A stretch of DNA of 64,000 nucleotides from positions 186,001-250,000 of the forward strand of contig NZ_WUCC01000002.1 in the NCBI RefSeq assembly GCF_009807095.1, in the 5' to 3' direction. Position numbers and translations under genes: made by a program. Source of the DNA: Rathayibacter sp. VKM Ac-2754 (GTDB taxonomy: Bacteria > Actinomycetota > Actinomycetes > Actinomycetales > Microbacteriaceae). Every line of letters starts with the position of its first letter. Position 1 is the stretch's first letter. Shown piece by piece: positions 33,360-41,900 of the stretch. The notes under the pieces are model-generated. The model was given only the letters and a program-made list of their open reading frames with translations. It searched no databases and had not been told where the DNA came from.

Positions 33360-34298
33360 ATGGCCCCGCGCACCCGCTCCGAACCCGTCGTCGACCTCCT
33401 CCTGATCGGCGTCGCCGCGGTCTGGGGTGCGAGCTTCCTCGCCGCGAAGGATCTCGCCGCCGAGACGGGGGTCCCGTCCGCCGTGGCACTCCGCTTCCTC
33501 GTCGCGGCGATCGCGACCGCCCTGGTCTGCGTCGCCCGGAGGGAGCGCCTCCCCCGCGGCCGGGGGCTGCTGATCGCCGCGGTCCTCGGCTGCTCCCAGG
33601 CGGTGATCATCGGTCTCGAGACCTGGGGCGTCCACCTCACGTCGGCGACCAACGCGGGCCTGCTGATCAGCTTGGCGCTGGTGATGACGCCGGTCCTCGA
33701 GGGCGCCGCCTCGCGCGCCTGGCTCCCCCGCTCGTACTTCGTCGCCGCGGTCGCCGCGGTGGTCGGTGTCGCGCTCCTCGTGTCCGAGGGCGGACTGCGC
33801 ACCCCGACCTGGGGTGACGGCCTGGTGGTGGCGGCCGCGATCGTTCGGGCGATCCACGTCACGGCGAGTGCGCACCTCACCCGTGGCCGCACCGAGGGAT
33901 CCCTCGGAGTCGTTCTCGTCCAGATGCTGGTCTGCGCGAGCGCGTTCTCGCTGCTGGCCGGTGGCGACCTGCCCGTCGCCGTCGCGCGCCTGGACGCACA
34001 CGCCTGGGCCGACGTCCTCTTCCTCGGGCTCCTCTGCTCCCTGTTCGCGTTCGTCGTGCAGCTGTGGGCGGTGCGACGCACGTCGGCGTCGCGCGCGAGC
34101 ATCCTGATGGGCACGGAGCCCGTGTGGGCGCTGCTGGTCGGAGTCGTGGTCGCGGGCGAGGCGATCGGCCCCGTCGGCGTCTGCGGCGCCGCGCTGATCG
34201 TCTCGGCGAGCTACGCGGGTCAGGCGATCGAGCGGCGCCACCGGCGGCGCGGGGCGGTCGCGGCGGCCGAGAGGGAGGCGGCGGCCGTGCCGCTCTGA
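33360..34298 (+). CDS. EamA family (DMT) transporter
   Basis: 312 aa from ATG 33360. Ten hydrophobic segments form two EamA repeats (VVDLLLIGVAAVWGASFLAAKDLA and, in the second half, VLFLGLLCSLFAFVVQLWAVRRTSASRASILMGTEPVWALLVGVVVAGE). The drug/metabolite transporter superfamily exports amino acids or metabolites. The linked LysR regulator is consistent with exporter control. The start follows GACAGT by 5 nt, so the mRNA may be leaderless. Substrate unknown. Confidence 0.92.
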   Translation: MAPRTRSEPVVDLLLIGVAAVWGASFLAAKDLAAETGVPSAVALRFLVAAIATALVCVARRERLPRGRGLLIAAVLGCSQAVIIGLETWGVHLTSATNAGLLISLALVMTPVLEGAASRAWLPRSYFVAAVAAVVGVALLVSEGGLRTPTWGDGLVVAAAIVRAIHVTASAHLTRGRTEGSLGVVLVQMLVCASAFSLLAGGDLPVAVARLDAHAWADVLFLGLLCSLFAFVVQLWAVRRTSASRASILMGTEPVWALLVGVVVAGEAIGPVGVCGAALIVSASYAGQAIERRHRRRGAVAAAEREAAAVPL

Positions 34299-34348
34299 GC
34301 GGGATCCGGGACGACAGAGCGCCGCACGCCGAGCGCCCGCCGCCGGAG

Positions 34349-34384
34349 TACAGTGCGACGATGCCCCGCCGAGGAACCCGATGA
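34349..34384 (+). promoter_or_regulatory. Leaderless mini-ORF coupled to the GDSL gene
   Basis: TACAGT at 34349-34354 is a good -10 box. The 7-codon frame ATG to TGA at 34361-34384 encodes MPRRGTR and begins 6 nt after it. Its stop overlaps the GDSL start (ATGA), so ribosomes finishing the mini-ORF could restart on the main gene. A GAGG within the mini-ORF may also serve as the ribosome binding site. Confidence 0.45.
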
Positions 34385-35142
34385 CCGCCGTCCGTCTCGT
34401 CGCCATCGGCGACTCCTTCACCGAGGGCGTCGGCGACGAGCTGCCCGACGGCACGGCGCGCGGCTGGGCCGATCTCGCCGCGCAGGGCTGGGCGGATGCG
34501 ACGGGCGAGAGCATCCAGTACGCGAACCTCGCGATCCGCGGGCGCCTGATCGCCCCGATCGTCGCCGAGCAGCTCGAGCCCGCCCTCGCCCTGAAGCCGA
34601 CGCACCTCTCCTTCAACGGAGGCGGCAACGACATGCTGCGCCCGCGAGCGGACATCGGCAGCATCGCCGACTCCTACCTCCGCGTCCTCGAGCGCTGCGA
34701 CGAGGAGGGGGTCACCCTGATCGCGCTCGCCGGCGCCGACCCCTCGGCACGGCTGCCCCTCGGCCGGATGATCAAGCGCCGCGGAGACGCGCTGACGGAC
34801 GCCGTCCTCCGCCGGCTCGACGGCCGTACCGACGTCGTTGTGGCCGACAACTGGAACGACCCGGAGTTCCGGCGCACCGAGCTGTGGTCCGAGGACCGCC
34901 TGCACATGGGTCCGCGCGGGCACCACCGGGTCGCCTCGCGCGTGCTGTCCTCGCTCGGACTCACCCCGCCGGCCTCGTGGCAGGCTCTGCCCGAGCAGCC
35001 CGCCTCAGCGCCGGGCGGATCGGCGCAGTACTACCGGCAGCACGTCGCGCCCTGGGTGCGCCGCCGACTGGCGGGGACGTCGTCGGGCGACGGACGCTCG
35101 GCGAAGTACCCCGAGTTCGTCACCATCGCCCCGACCGCCTGA
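34381..35142 (+). CDS. SGNH/GDSL hydrolase
   Basis: 253 aa. Block I LVAIGDSFTEGVGDE carries the catalytic serine, block II ANLAIRGR the oxyanion glycine, block III FNGGGNDML the asparagine, and block V DRLHMGPRGHH the Asp-x-x-His pair. No signal peptide is seen. The C-terminal extension (residues 205-253) continues to YCQHVAPWVRRRLAG-like basic residues (QYYRQHVAPWVRRRL). It acts as an esterase or lipase; substrate unknown. Translation may be coupled to an upstream 7-codon frame. Confidence 0.92.
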   Translation: MTAVRLVAIGDSFTEGVGDELPDGTARGWADLAAQGWADATGESIQYANLAIRGRLIAPIVAEQLEPALALKPTHLSFNGGGNDMLRPRADIGSIADSYLRVLERCDEEGVTLIALAGADPSARLPLGRMIKRRGDALTDAVLRRLDGRTDVVVADNWNDPEFRRTELWSEDRLHMGPRGHHRVASRVLSSLGLTPPASWQALPEQPASAPGGSAQYYRQHVAPWVRRRLAGTSSGDGRSAKYPEFVTIAPTA

Positions 35143-35144
35143 CC

Positions 35145-35675
35145 TCAGCGCCAGCCGTAGCGCGCCGAGACCGACTTCGCGACGGAGTCGAAGTGCGAGC
35201 GGTCGAGCGCCGCGCCCTCGCGCCGCATGCCGGCGGGGTGCACCCGGAACACCCGCTCCGGATCGACGTAGCTCGGGCGCCCCTCCGGGTCCCACGCTCC
35301 CGTCCCGATCGGGAGGTAGTCGTCGTGCTGCTTCGAGCTCAGGCGGACCGCGAGCACCGTCCCCGCCTTCTCGACGGCGAGCACCAGCACGGGGCGGTCC
35401 TTGCCGCGACCGTCGTCCTCCTCGTAGGGCACCCAGGTCCAGACGATCTCCCCCGGGTCGGGATCCCCGTCGGCGGTCGGCGCGTAGCCGAGGTGGACGC
35501 CGCGGACGCGGGTCGGATCGACCTCGGTGGTCCGCCCGACTCCCGTCGCTCCCGGAGCGGCGTCCCGCGCGGTGAGGAAGGGCCGCTGCGCCGTCGGGGC
35601 CGTGTCGGGTCGGGAGGCGCTCACCCGCCCCAGCAGCCGGAGGAGGAACGATGCGACCGAGCGTGAGGAGGGCAC
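35145..35675 (-). CDS. PemK/MazF-like family protein without visible antitoxin
   Basis: 176 aa from GTG 35675. The core PGEIVWTWVPYEEDDGRGKDRPVLVLA, VLAVRLSSKQHDDYLPIGTGAWD and VFRVHPAGMRREGAALDR resembles PemK/MazF endoribonuclease-fold proteins (the RPVLV motif and R-hydrophobic strand). The N-terminal 60 residues are an unusual extension. No short upstream antitoxin gene is present, so it is probably not a classic toxin-antitoxin pair. Such chromosomally conserved actinobacterial forms have unclear function. No clear ribosome binding site. Confidence 0.8.
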   Translation of the reverse strand: MPSSRSVASFLLRLLGRVSASRPDTAPTAQRPFLTARDAAPGATGVGRTTEVDPTRVRGVHLGYAPTADGDPDPGEIVWTWVPYEEDDGRGKDRPVLVLAVEKAGTVLAVRLSSKQHDDYLPIGTGAWDPEGRPSYVDPERVFRVHPAGMRREGAALDRSHFDSVAKSVSARYGWR

Positions 35676-35728
35676 CCCGGAACCCTAGCCCGGATCGGCG
35701 ACCCGGCGTCGGACGGCGTGCACGACGA

Positions 35729-35766
35729 GGAGGGGGTGCCGACTCCGAGGAGCCGGCACCCCCTCC
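35729..35766 (-). terminator. Strong hairpin downstream of the ammonium transporter
   Basis: GGAGGGGGTGCCG and CGGCACCCCCTCC form a perfect 13-bp stem around a 12-nt loop, 27 bp beyond the amt stop on the minus strand. It should end amt transcripts before the PemK-like gene. There is no U-tract, as usual in such GC-rich genomes. Confidence 0.8.
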
Positions 35767-35792
35767 GGGTGGTGCGCGCGGTGGTGCGAGTG

Positions 35793-37070
35793 CTAGTCCG
35801 CCAGGACGTAGCCGTTCTCGCCGTGGATCGCGGTGTCGATGCCCGCGACCTCGTCCTCGTTCTTGACGCGGAATCCGATCGTCTTCTGGATGACCCAGCC
35901 GATCAGGAGGGTCATCAGGAACGAGTAGGCCAGGACGGTGAAGGCCGCGAGGGCCTGCTTGCCGAGCTGGTCGAATCCGCCGCCGAGGAACAGTCCGACA
36001 TCGGTGCCGAAGAAGCCGATGTAGAGCGTTCCGATCAGACCGCCGACGAGGTGGACGCCGACCACGTCGAGCGAGTCGTCGTAGCCGAGCTTGTACTTGA
36101 GGTCGATCGCCAGGGCGCAGACCGCACCGGTGATGACGCCGAGGACGATCGCCCAGAACGGCGAGAGGCTGGCGCAGGCCGGGGTGATCGCGACGAGGCC
36201 GGCGACGGCACCCGAGGCGGCGCCGACCGAGGTCGGCTTCCCGTCCTTGATCTTCTCGATGACGAGCCAGCCGAGGATCGCCGCGGCGGGGGCGGCGATG
36301 GTGTTGAGGAACGCGATGGCCGCGAAGCCGTCGGCCGCGAGCTCGGAGCCGGCGTTGAAGCCGAACCAGCCGAACCAGAGGAGTCCGGCGCCCAGCAGCA
36401 CGAAGGGCGGGTTGTGCGGCTGGTGCGCACCCTTGGTGAAGTTGACGCGCTTGCCGAGGACGATCGCGAGGGCGAGGGCCGCCGCACCGGCGTTGATGTG
36501 GACGGCGGTGCCGCCCGCGAAGTCGATCGCTCCGATGTTGTAGGCGATCCAACCGCCGTCGACGACGCCCTCGTCACCGAGGGTGAAGTTGAAGACCCAG
36601 GAGGCGACGGGGAAGTAGACGACGGTCGCCCAGACTCCGGCGAAGACCATCCAGGCGCCGAACTTGGCGCGGTCGGCGATCGCACCAGAGATGAGCGCGA
36701 CGGTGATGATCGCGAAGGTCGCCTGGAAGGCGGCGAAGGCGAGGACCGGGTAGGCGCCGGTCTGCTCGCCGAGTGCGTCGTCGTAGACGCCCTGCAGGCC
36801 GATCTGCGCGACGTCGATCCCGAGGAAGCCGTCGATGCCGACGAAGGAGTCGGTGCCGGCGGGGCCCGCGGGGCCGTTGCCGAAGGCGATCGCGTAGCCG
36901 TACAGCACCCACAGCACCCCGATGAGCCCCATGGCACCGAAGCTGAGCATCATCATGCTGATGACGCTCTTGGCGCGGACCAGGCCGCCGTAGAAGAACG
37001 CCAGTCCTGGCGTCATCAGCAGCACGAGTGCCGCCGCGATGAGAAGGAAGGCAGTATTGCCTTGATCCAT
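35793..37070 (-). CDS. amtB: Ammonium transporter
   Basis: 425 aa, eleven predicted membrane segments. Family sequences are clear: LLMTPGLAFFYGGLVRAKSVISMMM, FAAFQATFAIITVALISGAIADRAKFGAWMVFAGVW, the AVHINAGAAALALAIVLGKR signature with the first pore histidine, and GVHLVGGLIGTLYIG with the second. It imports ammonium (or NH3). GlnR-type boxes upstream and the GSIII gene 5 kb away support a nitrogen-assimilation role. No glnK follows it. Confidence 0.96.
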   Translation of the reverse strand: MDQGNTAFLLIAAALVLLMTPGLAFFYGGLVRAKSVISMMMLSFGAMGLIGVLWVLYGYAIAFGNGPAGPAGTDSFVGIDGFLGIDVAQIGLQGVYDDALGEQTGAYPVLAFAAFQATFAIITVALISGAIADRAKFGAWMVFAGVWATVVYFPVASWVFNFTLGDEGVVDGGWIAYNIGAIDFAGGTAVHINAGAAALALAIVLGKRVNFTKGAHQPHNPPFVLLGAGLLWFGWFGFNAGSELAADGFAAIAFLNTIAAPAAAILGWLVIEKIKDGKPTSVGAASGAVAGLVAITPACASLSPFWAIVLGVITGAVCALAIDLKYKLGYDDSLDVVGVHLVGGLIGTLYIGFFGTDVGLFLGGGFDQLGKQALAAFTVLAYSFLMTLLIGWVIQKTIGFRVKNEDEVAGIDTAIHGENGYVLAD

Positions 37071-37192
37071 TCTGAAACCTTTCCTCGGGTGCGCAGGAGC
37101 GGCCCGGTGAACGCCAGGGCGTCAGCGGAGTCGGGTCGCTTGAGTACGCCCGTCAGTCTGGCGGGGTGAGGTTTCGTGCCGAGGGGTGCCAC

Positions 37193-37239
37193 GTTTCGAA
37201 CGTGTTACAGGCGGGCCGTCTCGGTAAACAACGCGTTAC
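37193..37239 (-). promoter_or_regulatory. Twin GlnR-type boxes upstream of the ammonium transporter
   Basis: On the minus strand, GTAAC-ACGTTC-GAAAC (37193-37208) is an exact match to the GTnAC-n6-GAAAC GlnR consensus, and GTAAC-GCGTTG-TTTAC (37224-37239) is a weaker second site; starts are 31 bp apart, about three turns. They lie 123-169 bp before the amt start. This is a strong candidate for nitrogen-starvation activation. Confidence 0.75.
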
Positions 37240-37328
37240 ACGGTGCTGCCAGAGCCCCGTCCGCGAGCGGAGAATCCCTTGAGGGAACCGCGGATCCTAC
37301 GAGGTCCGCGGATCGCGAGGTCCGCGGC

Positions 37329-38393
37329 CTACGACGTCCGGGGCCCGAACGGATCCATCGAGGTGAGCGCGATCAAGCGCGACATCGAGCGCAGGTACTT
37401 CTTGCGGTAGCCGCCGCTGAGCATGTCGCCGCCGAACACCTCGTCGAGGGCGACTCCCGAGGCCAGCACCGGGATCTGCGCGTCGTAGACCCGGTCGATG
37501 AAGGCGACGAGCCGCAGGGCGTCGGTCTGGTCGGTGAGAGCGGTGACGTCGCGGAGCACGATGGCGTCGACTCCCTCGATCACCTTGATGTAGCGCGAGG
37601 GGTGAACCGACCCGAGGTGGTCGACCGCCGCCCTGAAGGTGTCGTCCGTGACGACCGCCCCCTCCGGCGCCCGGGCGAGGAGCGCCTCGATCTCGGAGTC
37701 GTTGCGCGTGAGGGCGTGGCCCTCGATCTCGCGGCGGCGGTAGTCGGTGCCGTCGATCCGCATGGTGCGGAAGTGCTCGGCCATCGCCGAGATCTCGCGC
37801 AGGAAGTCCGCGGCGGCGAACCGCCCCTCCCCCAGTGCGTTCGGCGGGGTGTTCGAGGTCGCGGCGATCCGGGTACCGGAGGCGACCAGCTCGCCCAGCA
37901 GGCGGGTCATCAGCATCGTGTCGCCCGGGTCGTCCAGCTCGAACTCGTCGATGCAGAGCAGCGCCGAGCCCTTGAGCAGCGACACCGTCGCCGCATAGCC
38001 GAGGGCGCCGACGAGGGCGGTGTACTCGATGAAGGTGCCGAAGTAGGTGCGACCGGGGACCGCGTGCCAGATCGCCGCGAGCAGGTGCGTCTTGCCGACT
38101 CCGAAGCCGCCGTCGAGGTAGACGCCGGGCTTCACCTCCGGCGCCTTCTTGCGGCCGAAGCCGAAGAACCCGCCCCCGCCGCCGCGGGAACCGCCGCCCG
38201 CTGCGAAGGCGCGCAGGGCCTCGACGGCCTCGGCCTGCGAGGGGTGCTCGGGGTCCGGACGGTAGCTCTCGAACGTCGCGCCCTCGAACTGCCGGGGCGG
38301 GACGAGGGTCGACGCGATCTCGTGCCCGCTGATCTGAGGCGATCGAGCGGTGAGACTGCTCGTGGATCGGACGTCGTCGTGGGTCACGCGCAC
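37329..38393 (-). CDS. zapE: ZapE/AFG1-like cell division ATPase
   Basis: 354 aa from GTG 38393 (GTG 38387 is an alternative). Walker A is GGFGVGKTHLLAAIWH, Walker B is SALLCIDEFEL, followed by ATSNTPPNALGEGRF (sensor 1) and the terminal FIDRVYDAQIPVLASG. A Gly-rich insert (GGGSRGGGGGFFGFG) before the Walker A is typical of actinobacterial AFG1 proteins. In other bacteria ZapE modulates the Z ring; it is predicted cytoplasmic and ATP-dependent. Confidence 0.93.
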   Translation of the reverse strand: MRVTHDDVRSTSSLTARSPQISGHEIASTLVPPRQFEGATFESYRPDPEHPSQAEAVEALRAFAAGGGSRGGGGGFFGFGRKKAPEVKPGVYLDGGFGVGKTHLLAAIWHAVPGRTYFGTFIEYTALVGALGYAATVSLLKGSALLCIDEFELDDPGDTMLMTRLLGELVASGTRIAATSNTPPNALGEGRFAAADFLREISAMAEHFRTMRIDGTDYRRREIEGHALTRNDSEIEALLARAPEGAVVTDDTFRAAVDHLGSVHPSRYIKVIEGVDAIVLRDVTALTDQTDALRLVAFIDRVYDAQIPVLASGVALDEVFGGDMLSGGYRKKYLRSMSRLIALTSMDPFGPRTS

Positions 38394-38581
38394 CTCGCAT
38401 CATGCGTCCGGAGGGGCCGGCCGCGGGGGTCCGACAGGGTGTCGGAGTACTGTGTCGAACTCTTACGGCGCCTTCCGTGCACCCGCACCGCGGGGCGCGT
38501 ACTGTCGCTGAAGGGCGGGCTCCAGCGTAGCCCGATCCCGGAATCACGCCCGCGCTCCGCGCACCACCCTGGAGGTCCTCC

Positions 38582-39484
38582 TTGTCCGTTGAACTCGATC
38601 CGTCGCCGAAGTTCGCCGCCTACGCGCACCCCGAACGACTCGTCAGCGGTGAGTGGCTCGAGCAACGGCTCGGCACACCCGGTCTGGTGGTCGTCGAGTC
38701 CGACGAGGACGTCCTGCTCTACGAGACCGGCCACATCCCCGGCTCCGTCAAGATCGACTGGCACACCGACCTCAACGACCCGGTCGAGCGCGACTACATC
38801 GACGGCGCGGCCTTCGCCGCTCTCGCCGGCGGCAAGGGGATCTCGCGCGACAGCACCGTCGTGATCTACGGCGACAAGAACAACTGGTGGGCCGCCTACG
38901 CCCTCTGGGTCTTCACCCTCTTCGGCCACGAGGACGTCCGCCTCCTCGACGGCGGTCGCGACAAGTGGATCGCCGACGGCCGCCCGATCACGACCGAGGC
39001 CTCGACCCCCGAGGCGGTCGAGCACCCCGTCGTCGAGCGCCGCGACGCCGACATCCGCGCCTTCAAGGAGGACGTGCTCGCCCACTTCGGCAACCCGCTG
39101 ATCGACGTGCGCTCCGCCGAGGAGTTCTCGGGCGAGCGCACGACCGCTCCCGCCTACCCGGAGGAGGGCACCCTCCGCGCCGGCCACATCCCGAGCGCGC
39201 AGAACGTGCCGTGGGGCAAGGCCGCGGCCGAGGACGGGACCTTCCGCGGCCTCGACGAGCTGAACGGGATCTACCGCGACGGCGCCGGCCTCGAGGAGGG
39301 CGACACCGTCATCGCCTACTGCCGCATCGGCGAGCGCTCCTCGCACACCTGGTTCGTGCTGACCCACCTCCTCGGCTTCGAGGGCGTCAAGAACTACGAC
39401 GGCTCGTGGACCGAGTGGGGCAGCGCCGTGCGCGTCCCGATCGTCAAGGGCTCCGAGCCCGGCGAGGCCCCCGCGCCCCGCTGA
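38582..39484 (+). CDS. sseA: Thiosulfate/3-mercaptopyruvate sulfurtransferase (rhodanese)
   Basis: 300 aa from TTG 38582, which has a GGAGGT ribosome binding site at the right distance. Two rhodanese domains are present; the first lacks a cysteine, the second has CRIGERS with the catalytic C247. It moves sulfane sulfur from thiosulfate or mercaptopyruvate. SufE 66 bp downstream suggests a sulfur-transfer context. A good hairpin follows its stop, so they may be partly separated at the transcript level. Confidence 0.93.
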   Translation: MSVELDPSPKFAAYAHPERLVSGEWLEQRLGTPGLVVVESDEDVLLYETGHIPGSVKIDWHTDLNDPVERDYIDGAAFAALAGGKGISRDSTVVIYGDKNNWWAAYALWVFTLFGHEDVRLLDGGRDKWIADGRPITTEASTPEAVEHPVVERRDADIRAFKEDVLAHFGNPLIDVRSAEEFSGERTTAPAYPEEGTLRAGHIPSAQNVPWGKAAAEDGTFRGLDELNGIYRDGAGLEEGDTVIAYCRIGERSSHTWFVLTHLLGFEGVKNYDGSWTEWGSAVRVPIVKGSEPGEAPAPR

Positions 39485-39494
39485 CGATCCGCCC

Positions 39495-39528
39495 GAGGAC
39501 CCCGCCCGTCTCGACGGTCGGGGTCCTC
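39495..39528 (+). terminator. Terminator after the sulfurtransferase
   Basis: GAGGACCCCG and CGGGGTCCTC form a perfect 10-bp stem around a 14-nt loop, followed by TTCTCT. It begins 11 bp after the stop codon and lies before sufE. The weak T-run makes this the most intrinsic-terminator-like hairpin in the window. Confidence 0.75.
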
Positions 39529-39550
39529 TTCTCTGAGAGAATGACCCCTG

Positions 39551-39985
39551 ATGACCTACGAACTGCCCTCTGCGCTCCGCGACATCCGCGACGAGTTCCT
39601 CGCCCTCGAGAAGCCGGAGCGTCTGCAGCTCCTCCTCGAGTTCTCGAACGAGCTGCCCGAGCTGCCCGAGCGCTACCGCGACCACCCCGATCTCTTCGAG
39701 CGCGTCGAGGAGTGCCAGTCCCCGGTCTTCATCGTCGTCGAGTTCGACGGCGAGCTGATCCACCTGCACGCGACCGCTCCGCGCGAGGCGCCGACCACCC
39801 GCGGCTTCGCGTCGATCCTGGCGCAGGGCCTCGACGGCCTCACCGCCGAGCAGGTGCTCGCCGTCCCCGACGACTTCCCGCAGACCATCGGCCTGTCGGA
39901 GGCGGTGTCACCGCTGCGCCTGCGCGGGATGAGCGCCCTGCTCGGCCGCACCAAGCGGCAGATCCGCGCGCACCTGGCCGCATGA
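39551..39985 (+). CDS. sufE: SufE-like cysteine desulfurase activator
   Basis: 144 aa, typical length. The sequence LPSALRDIRDEFLALEKPERLQLLLEFSNELPELPERY and VEECQSPVFIVVE hold the conserved sulfur-accepting cysteine (C55). It receives persulfide from a SufS-type desulfurase for Fe-S cluster assembly. No SufBCD genes are adjacent; the sulfurtransferase is immediately upstream. Its stop overlaps the RibD-like start (ATGA). Confidence 0.94.
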   Translation: MTYELPSALRDIRDEFLALEKPERLQLLLEFSNELPELPERYRDHPDLFERVEECQSPVFIVVEFDGELIHLHATAPREAPTTRGFASILAQGLDGLTAEQVLAVPDDFPQTIGLSEAVSPLRLRGMSALLGRTKRQIRAHLAA

Positions 39986-40686
39986 TCCTCCGGCCCCTCC
40001 TGCCCGCCGGCGAGCCGGTGCGTCTCGGCGAGGAGGGGGCGCGCAGGGCCCTCGAGGAGGCGTACCGCCCGCCGGACGCGCTCCGCGTGCGCCTCAACAT
40101 GATCGCGAGCGTCAACGGCTCGAGCATCGGCTCCGACGGCACCAGCGAGACGCTGACGAACCGCGTCGACCGGACGATCCTGGGCGTCATCCGCGCGCAG
40201 GCCGATGTCGTGCTGGTCGGTGCGGCGAGCGTGCGCGCCGAGGGCTACCGCGTCCCGAAGCGCGTGCCGCTGGCGATCGCGTCGGTGTCCGGAGATCTGG
40301 CGGGTCACCGCCTCGAGCTGCAGGAGGGCGCGCGCGTGCTCCTGCTGGTGCCGGAGTCGCGCCGTCCTGTCCACGATCTCCCCCGCGGAGTCGAGGTCGT
40401 CGAGGTCCCCGGTGACGGCGGCCGTCTCAGCGTCGATGCGATGCTCGACGCGCTCGCCGACCTCGGACTGCACCGGGTCGTCTGCGAGGGCGGAGCGACG
40501 CTCTCGGGCCAGTTCCTCGCGTCCGGCCGGGTCGACGAGATCTGCCTGACCACTGCCCCGCGAATCGTACTGCCCGGGCTTCCGGTCGCCGCGACGGGCG
40601 CCGTGGTCGACGATCGCTACGCCCTGACGCTGCTGGCGGTCGACGACTCCGGCTTCAGCTACGCGCGCTGGGGCCGAGCCGACTGA
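39982..40686 (+). CDS. RibD C-terminal-like pyrimidine reductase family protein
   Basis: 234 aa from ATG 39982, overlapping sufE by 4 bp. It has RVRLNMIASVNGSSIGSDGTSETLTNRVDR, VVLVGAASVRAEGYRVPK (cofactor loop), VVCEGGATLSGQFLASGRVDEICLTTAPRIV and FSYARW, matching the RibD_C fold of the 5-amino-6-(5-phosphoribosylamino)uracil reductase group. Whether it serves in riboflavin biosynthesis cannot be told: no rib genes are nearby. Coupling with sufE is notable. The 3' end overlaps the convergent alpha/beta hydrolase by 32 bp. Confidence 0.9.
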   Translation: MILRPLLPAGEPVRLGEEGARRALEEAYRPPDALRVRLNMIASVNGSSIGSDGTSETLTNRVDRTILGVIRAQADVVLVGAASVRAEGYRVPKRVPLAIASVSGDLAGHRLELQEGARVLLLVPESRRPVHDLPRGVEVVEVPGDGGRLSVDAMLDALADLGLHRVVCEGGATLSGQFLASGRVDEICLTTAPRIVLPGLPVAATGAVVDDRYALTLLAVDDSGFSYARWGRAD

Positions 40687-41878
40687 GGCCCAGACGTGCC
40701 AGCCAGCCCTCGACCGACGACTCCCACAGCTCCGGATCGTCGTTCCACAGCCGCGTGTGACGCGCACCGTGGAAGAGCACCGGCTCGACCAGGTCCGGGC
40801 GGACTGCGGCGAGAGCCTCCGACGGCCCGCTGGGGACGAAGTCGTCGTCGACGCTGTGCATCAGGAGGATCGGAGTCGTCAGCTCGGCGGCCCGCGTGAC
40901 GAGGTCGAGACCCGCCAGCGGGATCGCGGAGCTCTGACCGGTCAGTGCCGTCGACCACGGCCGCTGCATCACCGTGATGGCGAGCGCTGCGATGACGGGC
41001 GGGATGCCGCGCAGGCGCGCCTGACCGCGCAGCGTCTCCCGCCAGTCGATCACCGGGGAGTCAAGCACGAGGCCGGCGACGAGTGCCCGGCGCGAGGAGC
41101 GCAGGACGGTCTGCAGGGCGATGGCGCCGCCCATCGACCAGCCGACGAGGACGACCGAGCGGGCTCCGCGCTGCTCGGCGAAGCGGATCGCGGCGTCGAC
41201 GTCGCGCCACTCGGTGTCGCCCAGTCCGTAGCGCCGGTCAGGACTCGCCGGAGCGTCGCCGTCGTTGCGGTAGGAGACGACGAGCGAGGTGAGGCCCGAC
41301 CGGTGGAGGACGTCGACACCGCGGAGGGTCTCCTCCCGCGTGGTCGCCCGGCCGTGCACGTGCACGGCCCACACGTCGCCGAGGCCGTCGGGGCCGGGGA
41401 AGAGCCAGGCGGGCGCGACGCCGAACTGCGTCGGCACCTCCTCCGTGGTGAACGGAAGTCCCGTCTCGCGGGGGCCGAGCAGGAGCCAGCCGTTGATCCG
41501 GGCGCGGGCTCCCGCCCGGAGGCTCCCCCGGTCGACGCGCTCGAGCTCGCGGACGACGCGGCCGTTCCGGGTCTCGAGGAGCTGTCCGACGCGGGCGTGC
41601 CCGCGACCCCGGTCGAACCAGAGGCTGAACCCGCCGCGCACCGCCGAGTCGGCGTCGGCCGCCAGCTCGATCTCACCCGCGTCGGGACGGACGGCGAGGA
41701 CGCGGGCGTCCTGGGAGCGGCGGGACGGCGGGATGACGACCCCGCGGACGAAGGCGGCGACGAGCGCCGAGGCGCCGACCGCGCCCGTCGCGACGAGGGA
41801 GGGGATCGCGAGGATCCCGAGGAGCAGGAGGCCGGCTCGACGCCCGCCCTCCGCGGCGTGCCTGCGGGCTTCGGGCAT
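40655..41878 (-). CDS. Alpha/beta hydrolase with N-terminal membrane anchor
   Basis: 407 aa. A hydrophobic segment near residues 15-45 (AGLLLLGILAIPSLVATGAVGASALVAAFV) likely anchors it. The hydrolase part has HVHGRATTREETLRG, nucleophile VLVGWSMGGAIAL, acid HSVDDDFVP and catalytic histidine HGARHTRLW. It resembles BEM46/YdeN-type peptidase-like hydrolases with the DUF-like N-domain. Convergent with the RibD-like gene and divergent from DUF3000. Confidence 0.9.
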   Translation of the reverse strand: MPEARRHAAEGGRRAGLLLLGILAIPSLVATGAVGASALVAAFVRGVVIPPSRRSQDARVLAVRPDAGEIELAADADSAVRGGFSLWFDRGRGHARVGQLLETRNGRVVRELERVDRGSLRAGARARINGWLLLGPRETGLPFTTEEVPTQFGVAPAWLFPGPDGLGDVWAVHVHGRATTREETLRGVDVLHRSGLTSLVVSYRNDGDAPASPDRRYGLGDTEWRDVDAAIRFAEQRGARSVVLVGWSMGGAIALQTVLRSSRRALVAGLVLDSPVIDWRETLRGQARLRGIPPVIAALAITVMQRPWSTALTGQSSAIPLAGLDLVTRAAELTTPILLMHSVDDDFVPSGPSEALAAVRPDLVEPVLFHGARHTRLWNDDPELWESSVEGWLARLGLSRLGPSARS

Positions 41879-41900
41879 GCGGGAACTCTAGTCTGCGAAG

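Noticed and set aside
35145-35675. Classic toxin-antitoxin locus
   Set aside because: The MazF-like protein is present but no antitoxin gene or ORF overlaps its 5' side; I call it a solitary family member.
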